From Xestospongia bergquistia (taxonomy: Eukaryota; Porifera; Demospongiae; Haplosclerida; Petrosiidae): a stretch of DNA of 64,000 nucleotides. The stretch spans positions 9,673,501-9,737,500 of the forward strand of contig OZ014411.1 in the NCBI GenBank assembly GCA_963965975.1. Direction: 5' to 3'. The notes under the pieces were generated by a model. It saw nothing but the letters and a program-made list of their open reading frames with translations. It was not told the origin of the DNA and did no database searches. Both the position numbers and the translations under genes were made by a program. Of the stretch, positions 38,901 through 51,800 are shown piece by piece. Within the stretch, counting starts at the first letter, position 1. Every line of letters starts with the position of its first letter.

Positions 38901-39340
38901 GTACTTGAAATGTGAATTGGAATGTCTGCCCTTGGATTCAGTAAAAATAAAGTGTTTGGCATTTTTTCCATTTCAGTATGATGTGATTTATGCAAATGTG
39001 CATATTATGAATGCTGGCACAATCATTTTCTAACTGTAGCAAAAGTTTTTAAAGATAAAAATTGTAAATAACAACAATCAGATAAAAAGCGCTACAAAAA
39101 ACTTTTATAAACTAGACTCACAAACTGGTAACCATATTAAAGATTCAATGCCATGACCAAGTTAGATTAATCATGTTCTCATTATTTAAATTCCACAACA
39201 ATGCTAAGATATATGCTAGTGGTCAAACTAGAATTGAACAGAGTATAGTTTATTGGGCTAGGCTGTTCCTTGTTGCTTCACGAAAAGGGTCTAGAAAATG
39301 TTACATTAAAACATAAATCCATTATGATTAATCATAATTC

Positions 39341-39436
39341 TTCTTAAAAATCAGTTCATTACTGTTGTATAGCTTCCTTATTTATACTAGTATAAATAAG
39401 GAAGCTATACAACAGTAATGAACTGATTTTTAAGAA
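39341..39436. repeat. Perfect 96-bp palindrome (48-bp arms, no spacer)
   Basis: The left arm 39341-39388 begins TTCTTAAAAATCAGTTCATT. The right arm 39389-39436 is its exact reverse complement, meeting at ATACT|AGTAT. The first outward bases (39340 and 39437) do not pair, so the arms end sharply. Confidence 0.95.
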
Positions 39437-39852
39437 CAAAATTGTCTGACATTGATAGCAATCATGAAACAGTTTCTTTGGTAGAATTTAATGCTCATTA
39501 TTAAAGAGGAGGGTCTATCTTGATGGACTAAAATTGTATTCTAGAACTGGTAAACTCACTTCTACTGCATTTAAATGTCTGTTTGTTGTGCTAACTTGAA
39601 AAACTCTGATAATATATCATGTGTTTTTAAATAGATTGATATCTGTATACTGCCACACACCTTATGTACAATTAAGCAAATTTCATGAAGTGTGCTATAA
39701 TAATGAATTAGCACTACAGCTACCAGTTTCAGTACATTGTTTCTTGCATACATTTTACAAACCCTGTTAATAACAAATTTTTAAATGACTAATGATATTT
39801 CTTAGTATATTTATTATTCCATTTTTGTGTGTATTAACTTTTCTTTAGAAAC

Positions 39853-42800
39853 ATGGCTACAAGACTGGCTAAGATGACAAAAAAGCAGAAAGTAAGTTTG
39901 CATAAAGACTATGAAGATCAATACTATATATGGTTGGTTATAAAGCCCAAAAGACTTTGCATGCAAATTGAAATATACACATATCCCTGACATGCATGTA
40001 AACTATACATGTAAGTTATGTGTACTTTTTTTGAAACTTTGCGTAAATTACATTGAACTGCATTGCTATACTTAATCCTCTTGATCAAATGTGTAAATGT
40101 GTTATTATTGCACTCACAGCAAACTTGTGTAAGTATCTTGTATAGACAACTGATCTCATACTGCAGAAATGAGCACTGCAGTGTCTTTACCCATTTTTCT
40201 TCTAAATGAAATAGGTGTTTAGATATCATGGTATATGACAGAGTACTGTCCCATTTCACCAAATGTTCAAGCTTTCTTGCAAACAATAGAAGTAGGTTTG
40301 TAGGTATGAATGTAGGTGTGTCCTGTAGGTATAACTAATAATATTTTTTATTTAAAACAACAAAATACGTAATCAAACAAAATTGAAAATGATACCATAC
40401 CCAAGATACATTCCAGTCCACCCACACCAGTATTCTCCATTGAATTCTATAGAAATATACAATACATTTAGTTCTTTTAGAAAGTATACTCTATTATCTA
40501 TCAAGTTCAAAGTAGATATACTTATAGATTTTACCCTAATTACCTCAATAATAAACAGCACTAAATAGTGTTTTTCAAGATTTATGTTCTGTTATAGCAA
40601 TCAAGCTTAATGACTAGTTCCATAATATGAACTACAATATAATGTATACATTAATAAAGAAAGATTTGTTTAGGAAAAAGGATTGTTGTGACTAAGGCAT
40701 AGTTTATATCTTTTACTTTGAAATTGACATATACCTTTTAACTAGTGAGACTTTTTTGGAGCATATTTCAAACTTTCATTTTTAATGAGAGGTTCCTCTT
40801 AACTGTTATTCTAAATGTTACAATCATGTATTAATTACTTTCAATAATTAGTCATTATATACTATAATAACCATATATGGATTAAAGAATTGATTTCTAA
40901 ACTGGTATTATGTAATATTAGTTGTATCATAGGTAATTAAGCACATTAAAAAATGTAAATGAAACAACATTAACAAATGAATAATTTGAACTAGTTTATA
41001 TCATAAATACCTAATTTTACTGACTGATGAGATTACATTTACATATGTTAACTGTCATGGCTAGCAATGAAAAAGTCATAGCCACAAAGACATAAACACC
41101 AGTGATTATTTAAAGAGGATATACAGATCAGTTAGTTCACTATTTAAAACTATTATGAAACTGTTAATAAAAACTTAATATACATAAAGATGTTAAAGGC
41201 ATCATAGTTAAGAGCCACTCCCTCCAACAATGCTCAAATAATTAGATGTTTAATGGACAAAAATTCAGACCATACATTACTAATTGTACTAGAAGTCATT
41301 CACCATATTTCCTTAAGTAAAAGCCACCTTGATTATGTTTCCTCTATCCTTTCATCATTGCTTGAAACTTATACTTAGAGATTCTAATATTAGCTTCTTC
41401 TGTGAACAAGCACTCTTATTGTTAGGTATACCTAGATATAGTATAGATCATTTCCTATTAAAATTACAGGACACAAGATGAAGGTATATATCCTCATCTG
41501 CTACAAAAACAGTTTTAGCATAGCAACAAACTTGCATTGTGGTCATTAACTTTTTGTGTTTCATCATGTCAACACAATATTACATGTTCTGATAATACAC
41601 AGCTTAGTAGTAACTTTGTGTGTAATGATAAATTATCTAGAAACAAAAGTAGAAAAAGTTGACTAACTGCTTAGCAACCAGCTTTTGAGTAATCTTCTAG
41701 CAACATAGTGAGCTGATTAATAAAACTACAGACATATCTACCTATATTTATACAGTGTGGTTGACAGTGTGCAGACAATGTCATTGATCAATTTTATTAT
41801 ATATTACATATGACACTAGTAGTTTTGTAGTATCTACATGTATATTAATTAAGCTTGTTATCTCATGAACTATATCATTTGAGGACATGACTATATAACT
41901 GTTTATCACTCATAAACATGAATAATGACTATATAGAACTATATAGTATGACTATTGTCATGGACTGTTTAACCATTGACATTACTACCTAACATATAGA
42001 TGCATTATAAAATAGCTGATAAGTATAATTTCTAGTATTATAATAACAAACTATTAATTAATGAAATATGGTTATTGTCATAGTTTGTTTACCCTTATGT
42101 TAGCTTCTTTACCTGGTAATTATTTATAAAACATTTTTGAAATTATGGAAATTTTATCATATACATTAAAAATTGTAGTGTTTTTATTTTTATCATAGGA
42201 TGACAGTCTAATTAAAAGTGCTAAGAAAGGTGACTTGTCAGGAATAGAAGTTGCTGTTTCCAAAGGAGCTAATGTAAACGCTATTGATTCAGTTAGTTTT
42301 ATTATTATAACATTAAACTTTACACATTAAAATGAAGCAATTCATCTAAATGTATTTCTTTTGAATACAATTAATACTAAGCTTGATTTTATGATTACAG
42401 ATACAATCATCAGGACAATTAATTAGCAATGATAAGGTTATATGTTTGAGCTAAAATAATTCAATTCTTCCAGTATTGTTAACCTGAATTCCTTATTTAA
42501 TAATAAACATATTAAGATCTTGTTAACAGAGTAAGTGTTTTGTATATACAACGAGTCCCCTATAGATATAGAAAGCTTTTATCCTTAAAAAAAGTTGTTA
42601 ACTATGATAGTCTTGGAATTTTAGTTAATGTTGAATTGTTGAATTTAATAATATGCTTCATAAGAGCAACAAGTTATATTTTTGTCAAATTTTTTTAAAA
42701 TTCAAAAAAATACTTATTAGTAATACATGTAGCTCATGTCATACATGTATAACATGAGCTACATATAGACAATGTAGAAGAATAGTATATTGTATTATGA

Positions 42801-45800
42801 TAATTAAAGTGGACAATTAAAAGTCAATATATTTTATGAAGTCTGTGTTTGTACTGTTAGTAGTCTAATTTGACTGTTAATAGTTTGTTTGTTATTACAA
42901 TAGAATGGATGGGCAGCTCTTCATTATGCAAGTTTTGAAGGACATACAAAGATTGTTGAAGTATTAGTCAACCATAATGCTGACCTGAACATTGTTATTG
43001 AGGTAATTCAAATGACGAGAATGAGTATGTTTACTGTAATCTTTAAAGTGTGTAAATAAATGTATAGTAATTATTAAATAAGAAATAACATAGTCATTGT
43101 TGTGATATAAGGAAATAAGACAAAGAAACAAACAAGTCCAAAGTAGTAATATCAGTATGGACATTCCTATATAATAGAACACCAAACTACTTAAACATAT
43201 TGGCATATGTAAATTGTACCATGTTGTGGTCTGTCAGAGAATTTGATCATTTTTGTAGGAAAATGCAGATATCCATGATATAATGTAGTATAAATTCTAA
43301 GTGTATTTTAATTTAATATTTTTTACTCTATTGATTTCATTCCATTTTTATGTTGTTGTGTTTACTTGTGATCTGAATGTTTCCATTACAATATAATAGG
43401 GAGTAAATGTGATATAATGTAGTATAAATTTTAAATGTATTTCAATGTAATGCTTTTTTTACTCTATTGATTTCATTCCATTTTTATGTTGCTGTGATTA
43501 CTTATGATCTTATTGTTTCCATTACAATATAATAGGAAGTAAGTGTGATATAATGTAGTATAAATTCTAAATGTATTTCAATATAACGCTTTTTTTACTC
43601 TATTAATTTTATTGCATTTTTATGTTGTTGTGTTTACTTGTGATATTAATGTTTTCATTGCAATATAATAGTTTGTAAGTGTGATATAATGTAGTATAAA
43701 TTCTTAAAGTATTTCAATGTAATGCTTTTTTATTCTATTGATTTTATTCCATTGTTTATGTTGCTGTGTTTACTTGTTATCTCAATGTTCCCATTACAAT
43801 ATAATAGGGAGTAAGTGTGATATAATGTAGTATAAATTCTAAATGTATATCAAAGTTATGCTTCTTTTACTCTATTGATTTTATTCCATTTTTATGTTGC
43901 TGTGATTAGTTGTAATCTGAATGTTCCCCTTGCAGTATAATAGTTTATAAGTGTGTGATAATGAAGTATAAATTTTAAGTGTATTTCAATGTAATGTTTT
44001 TTTAACCCTATTAACTGTATTCCATATTTATGTTGCTGTGTTTACTTGTGATCTGAATGTTTCCATTACAATATAATAGAGAGTAAGTGTGATATAATGT
44101 ACTATAAATTCTAAATGTATTTCAATGCAATCCTTTTTTACTCTATTAATTTTATTCCATTTTTATGTTGCTGTGTTTACTTGTGATCTTAATGTTTCCA
44201 TTACAATATAATAGCTAGTAAGTGTGATATAATGTAGTGTAAATTCTAAGTGTATTTCAATGATATGCTTTTTTTACTCTATTGATTTTATTCATTTTTA
44301 ATGTTTCTGTGATTACTTTTTTGATCTGAAATTCTTTCTTTACAATGTAATAGTTGTTAATGTTTTAGTTAATATTTGTACATATGTTTTACTATTATAG
44401 TAAAAGAAGGTATTTCTTGAATTTAGTATATCTAATAAGGATTTAATTTTTTTCAAGTCTTTTCTTTGAAGGTCTGAGTTCATTTTATTTGTATGGGATT
44501 CTAGCTCATTCTTTACAATGTCATGAATATATAATATTTATTATGATCATATAATACTGTTTATTGCCAACTTTATATTTATAATAGTTTGACTATAAAA
44601 TATGTCTATACAAAATGTGTCATTGTTGTAAGAATTATTGAGAATAGTTTGTTTAGTGTAAGAGTGATTGTTGTGATAATGTTGTCTTAGTTTGTAATGT
44701 TACTAGAATAGTGATGTAATACATATAGAACAGTGTTTCTATAGATAATATAGACCTGTTATGATATGTTGTCTTGGTACATATTGTTGTGTTATTATAA
44801 TATATTTAGGAGGAATCTACTCCGGTCATGTTAGCAGCAAAGAAGGGACACAAAGATGTTGTTTTGATTTTAACACAGAAAGGAGCCAATTTAGACCTTG
44901 TTAACGGAGTAAGTGTTTATGTATATACAACAAGTCCTTTATAGATAAAGATAAAATGGAAGTTCTTTTTCTTTAAAGAATGTTGATGATAGTCTTGTAA
45001 TTGTAGTTAACGTTGAATGGTTGTCTTTAATAATATGATCAATAAGATGAATATTGGAAGGAGAACAGGATACAAAGTCCACATTATAATATTAGGCAAA
45101 AAGTGTACTTGTTTTACAATGTGTACAGTGATTAATTTTCCTGATTATTTAACACAAATGGACAGATAAAGATGACATTTTTAATGACTTTTTAATGATT
45201 AGTTCTAGTGCACAAGTAAACATAGTGATGAAGATCATGATGTGAAGCATGACTTATTTATCTTTGAAGTATCTTTTAAAATTCTCTAGAAATAGAAGTG
45301 TATTTTACTTACATGTACCTATTATGGAAGTACAGATGTAATGATAGTTGATAAAATGAAGAGCAACAAGTTATATTCTTGTCAGTTGTTTGTTTTTTAA
45401 AATTCAAAAAATACTCATTAGTAGTACATGTAGTTTACGTCATACATGTATAACATGAGCTACGTATAGACAATGTAGAAGAATAGTATATTGTATCATG
45501 ACAATTAAAGTGGACAATTAAAAGTCAATATATTATATGAAGTCTGTGTTTGTACTGTTAGTAGTCTAATTTGACTGTTAATAGTTTGTTTATTATTACA
45601 ATAGAATGGATGGGCGGCCCTTCATTATGCAAGTTTTGAAGGACATACAAAGATTGTTGAAGTATTAGTCAACCATAATGCTGACCTGAACATTGTTACT
45701 AAGGTAATTAAAATGATGAGAATGAGTATGATTTATTGTAATCTTTAAAGTGTGTAAATAAATGTATAGTAATTATTAAATAAGAAATAACATAGTCATT

Positions 45801-48800
45801 GTTGTGATAAAAGGAAATAACACAAAGAAACAAACAAGTCCAAAGTAGTAATATCAGTATGGACATTCCTATATAATAGAACACCAAACTACTTAAACAT
45901 ATTGGCATATGTAAATTGTACCATGCTATGGTCTCTCAGATGATTTGATCAGTTTTGTAGGACTCACTTTTTTAAACTGCAAATACCCGCAATTGTAATT
46001 ATATTTTTTAACATGACATCATAGCATTATATAATGATGTTTTTTTTAAATTTTATTTGAGACTCAGAAGCTAGCTTTGTTTGTAAACTAAAAAAACATT
46101 TGTGGTTAATTAAACTAGTTTTTGTTCCTGGTTTTTAATTATGTATACTATAACTAAAATGTTGTATATCTAATAAAATCAGATACTGTAAATGTTAAAA
46201 AAGTGATACAATAAACATCAAAAGAAGTAACTAATAGTGTGACATTTTCCATAATGAAAATGTAATAGGAGATAAGTTTGATATAATGTAGAAAATTCTA
46301 AGTAAATTCCATGGCAAAGTTTTCATTTTTTTTACACTCTTGTTTTCCTTCCATATTTATGATCCTGTGAATACTTTTGACCTAAATGTGTCCATATAAT
46401 AGAGGGTTAGTGTGCTAAAATGTATAAATTCTAAGTGTATTTCAATGTATTGCTCTCATTTTATTTACTCTATTGATTTTCTTCCATTTTTATGTTCCTG
46501 TAATTACTTGTAATCTGAATGTGTCCTTATTAATGTAATAGGTGGTAAGTATAAAAGTATATTCTAAACATATTTCAATGAAATCATTTTGTTTATTTTG
46601 TTTATTGATATTCTTTCTTTTTTATGTTGTTGTGATTACTTGTGATCTCAATGTATCCTTACAAAAATAGTCAGTAAGTGTGATACAATGTAGTATAAAT
46701 TCTAAGTGTATTTTGATGTACTCTTTTTATTTCATTTCATTTATTGTATTGTATTTTCTTTGCATAATTAATGAAAATATGTAATTACTTTTGATGTGAA
46801 TGTGTCCACTACAATGTAATAGCCAGTAAGTGTGATATGATGTAGAATAAATTCTAAGTGTATTTTAATGCAATGTGTTGTTTTTTACTTTATTTTCTTC
46901 CTTCCATATTTATATTGTTCTGATTACTTGTGATCTGAATGTGTCCTTTACAATATAATAGAAAGTGAGTGTGATATAATGTAGTATAAATTGTAAATGT
47001 ATATCAATGTAATACTTTTTTTACTCTATTGATTTCTTCATTATTTATATTGCTGCAATTAATTGTGACCTTAATGTGTCCATTACAATATAATAGAGGG
47101 TAAGTGTGATATAATATAGTATAAATTTTAAGTGTATTTTAATGCAATTTTTTATTTCATTTGCTCTGTTCTTTTTCTTTCTGTATTTATGATGCTGTGA
47201 TTACTTGTGATCTGAATGTGCCCTTTTCAATATAATAGATGGTAAGTATGATAAAAATAGTATAAATTCTAAGTGTAATTTAATGCACTTTTTTTCATTT
47301 GCTCTATTGTTTTTCTTTTTATATTTATGATGTTGTGATTACTTGTGATCTGAATATGTTCTTTTCAATAGGACGTAAGTGTGATAAAAAGTAGTGTAAA
47401 TTCTATTATTATTTCAAAGGGAATTCTTTTGTTATTTATTCTATTGATTTTCTTCCATTTTTATGTTATTATGATTACTTGTGATCTCAATGTATCTTTT
47501 ACAATATAATAGTTTGTAAGTGTGATATAATGTAGTATAAATTCTAAGTGTATTCCAATGTAATGTTTTCATGTTCTCACTCTATTGTTTTTCTTCAATA
47601 TTTGTGATGTCGTGATTACTTGTGATCTGAATATGTCCTTTTTAATATAATAGGAGGTAAGTGTGATATAATATAGTACAAATTCTAAGTGTATTCCAAT
47701 GCAATGTTTTCATTCTATTTACTCTATTTGTTTTCCTTCCATTTTTATGTTGCTGTGTTTACTTGTGATCTTAATGTGTCCTTTATAATATAATAGTTTG
47801 TAAGTGTGATATGTTAATTATAATACTAAGTATATTTCAATGTAATACGTACATTTTATTTATTTATCTTATTGTTTGTTTGTTTCCATATTTATGATGC
47901 TGTTATTACTTGCTATCTGAATGCTTCCTTTTCAATATAATAGTTGATAAGTGTTATAGTTAACATCTGTACAGGTGTTTTGCTATTATGGTAAAGAAGG
48001 TATTCCTTGAATTTATTTTATCTAAAATATGAATTTAAGTCTTTTTTGAATGTGTGAGTTCATTGTGTTTGTATGGTATTCTAGTTCTTTCTCTATAATA
48101 CCAAGAATTAATTACTTTTATTCTGATCATATACTACTATCTATTGTCTAATTTATTTTTGTAATGGTTTGCCTATAAAATGTGTCTATGCAAAATGTGC
48201 CATTGTTGTAAGAATTATTGAGAGTAGTTTGTTTAGTGTAAGAGTGATTGTTGTGATGAAGATAATATCTTAATTTGTAATATTACTAGTATAGTGATGT
48301 AATACATATAGAACAGTGTTTCTGTAGATAATATGCATCTGTTATGATATGTTTTCTTGGTACATATTGTTGTGTTATTATAATATATTTAGGAGGGATC
48401 TACTCCAATCATGTTAGCAGCAAAGAAGGGACACAAAGATGTTGTTTTGATTTTAACACAGAAAGGAGCCAATTTAGACATTGTTAACAGAGTAAGTGTT
48501 TATGTACATGCCACAAGTCCTTTATAGCTAATGATAGAATGAATTTTTTTTTCCTTAAGGAAAGTAATTAAATATGATAATCTTGTAGTTGTAATAACAC
48601 TGTTAACGTTGATATGATTGTCTTTAATAATATGCTCAATAAGATGAATATTGGAAGGAGAACAGGATACAAAGTCCACATTATAATATTAGGCAAAAAG
48701 TGTACTTGTTTTACAATGTGTACAGTAATTAATTTTCCTGATTATTTAACACAAATCGACAGATAAAGATGACATTTTTAATGACTTTTTAATGATTAGT

Positions 48801-51800
48801 TCTAGTGCACAAGTAAACATAGTGATGAAGATCATGATGTGAAGCATGACTTATTTATCTTTGAAGTATCTTTTAAAATTCTCTAGAAATAGAAGTGTAT
48901 TTTACTTACATGTACCTATTATGGAAGTACAGACGTAATGATAGTTGATAACATGAAGAGCAACAAGTTATATTCTTGTCAAGTGCTGAGTTGTTTGTTT
49001 TTTAAAATTCAAAAAATACTCATTAGTAATACATGTAGCTCACGTTATACATGTATAACATGAGCTACATATAGACAATGTAGAAGAATAGTATATTGTA
49101 TCATGACAATTAAAGTGGACAATTAAAAGTCAATATATTTTATGAAGTTTGTGTTTGTACTGTTAGTAGTCTAATTTGACTGTTAATAGTTTGTTATTAC
49201 AATAGAATGGATGGGCGGCCCTTCATTTTGCAAGTTTTGAAGGACATACAAAGATTGTTGAAGTATTAGTCAACCATAATGCTGACCTAAACATTGTTAC
49301 TGAGGTAATTCAAATGACGAGAATGAGTATGTTTACTGTAATCTTTAAAGTGTGTAAATAAATGTATTGTAATTATTAAATAAGAAATAACATAGTCATT
49401 GTTGTGATGTAAGAAAATAACACAAATAAACAAACAAGTCCAAAGTAGTAATATCAGTATAGACATTCCTATATAATAGAACACCAAACTACTTAAACAT
49501 ATTGGCATATGTAAATTGTACCATGCTGGGGTCTGTACAAAATATGATCAGTTTTGTAGAACTTTTCAAAATGTATATACCCACAATTTTAATCATATCA
49601 TTTTACATGGTTTCATAACAATATATGATGTATTTTTTAAAATTTTAGCTAAGAGTTGAAAGATATTTTTGTAAGCTAAAGAAAAAGTTGTGGCTAATGG
49701 AAACTCTTTTTCTTCCTGCCTTTTCGTTATGTTTACTATGACTAAAATGTTGTATCTTATAGATATCATATAGATTATAGATAGACAATAATGTTTAAAT
49801 TAATAAAATCAGATACTGTAAATATTAAAGTAGTAATAAAATGTAAATGTAGTAATGAGACATAAAAGCTAAGAGTATAAAAATTTTGTTTACTTTTAAT
49901 AATTTTTTCCTTCCATAATAATAATGTAATAAGTGATAAGTTTGATATAATGTAGTATATATTCTAAATGAATTTCAATGTACTCTTTCTTTATATTTAC
50001 TCTATTGTTTTTTCTTTTAAAATTAATAATGCTGTGATTACTACTTGTGATCTGAATGTGTCCATTACGATATAATAGCCAGTAAGTGTGATATAATGTA
50101 GTATACATTCTAAATGTATTTTAATATAATGCTTTTTTTACTCTATTAATTTTATTCCATTTTTATGTTGCTGTGTTTACTTGTGATCTTAATGTTTCCA
50201 TTACAATATAATAGCAAGTAAGTGTGATATAATGTAGTATAAATTCTAAATGTATTTTAATGTAATGCTTTTTTTACTCTATTGATTTCATTCCATTTTT
50301 ATGTTGCTGGGATGACTTGTGATCTTAATGTTCCCATTACAATATAATAGCAAGTAAGTGTGATATAATGTTGTATAAATTTTAAGTGCATTTCAATGTA
50401 CTCTTTTCATTTTAAATGCTCCTTTTTTTTCTTTCATATTGATAACATGTGATTACTTGTGATGTTATGTGTCATTTACAATGTAACAGAGAGTAAGTAT
50501 GATATAATGTAATATTAATTCTAATTGTATTCTAACACAATCTTTCATTTTATTTACTCTAATGTTTTCTTCTTCCATATTTATGATGCTATGACTACTT
50601 GTGATCTAAATGTGTCCTTTACAATAGGGAGTAAGTGTGATATAGTGTAATATAAATTCTAAGTGTATTTTAATGCAATGTTTTCACTTTATGTACTCTA
50701 TTGATTTCTTCATTTTTATATTGTTGCAATTAATTGTGACCTTAATGTGTCCATTACAATATAACAGAGGGTAAGTGTGATATAACATGGTATAAAGTGT
50801 ATTTTAATGCAATTTTTTCATTTTATTTACTCTATTATTTCCTTTCATATATATGATGCTGTGATTACTTGTGATCTGAATGTGTCCTTTTCAATATAAT
50901 AGTTGGTAAGTGTCATATAATGTGGTAAATTTTAAGCGTAATTCAATGTAATGCTTTCATTTTTTACCTAATTCGTTTTCCTTCCATTTTTATGTTGTGT
51001 GATCACTTGTGATGTGAATATGTCCTTTAAAATATAATAGTTGGTAAGTGTGATAAATGTAGTGTGAATTCTAAGTGTATTTCAATGCAATTATTTATTT
51101 ACTTTATTTGTTTTCCATCCATTTTTATATTGCTATGATTACTTGTGATCTGAATGTGTCCTTTTACAATATAATAGTTTGTAAGTGTGATATAATGTAG
51201 TATGAATTCTAATGTATTTCTATCCAATGCTTTTATTTTATTTATTCTACTCATTTTCCTTCCATTGTTATGTTGCTGTGATTACTTGTGGTCTGAATGT
51301 GTCCTTTACAATGTAATAGTTTGTAAGTGTGATATAATGTAGTATAAATTCTAAGATTATTCCAGTGCAATGTTTTATGTTATGTACTCTATTGTTTTTC
51401 CTTCCATATTAATGATGCTGTAACTACTCGTGATATTAATGTAAAATTACAATGTAATAGGAGGTAAGTGTGATATAGTGTAGTATAAATTCTAAATGTA
51501 TTTTAGTGCAATGTTTAATTTTATGTATACTAATTTTTTTCTTTCCTTTTTTATGATACTGTGATTATTTGTGAACTGAATGTTTTCTTTACAATATAAT
51601 AGATGGTAAGTGTGATAAATATAGCATAAATTCTAAATGTATTTCAATGCAATGTTTCATTTTGTGTACTCTATTGTTTTTCTTTTCTCATTTATGTGTC
51701 TGTGATTACTTGTGATTTGAATGTGTCCTTTACAATATAATAGTTGGTAAGTGTGATATAATTTAGAATAAATTTTATTTCAATGCAATGTTTTCATTTT

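Noticed and set aside
42964-49508. Three near-identical minus-strand frames (MPICLSSLVFYYIGMSILIL)
   Set aside because: They lie antisense to the duplicated ankyrin exon edge and intron. Their similarity is explained by the triplication, not by a repeated gene.
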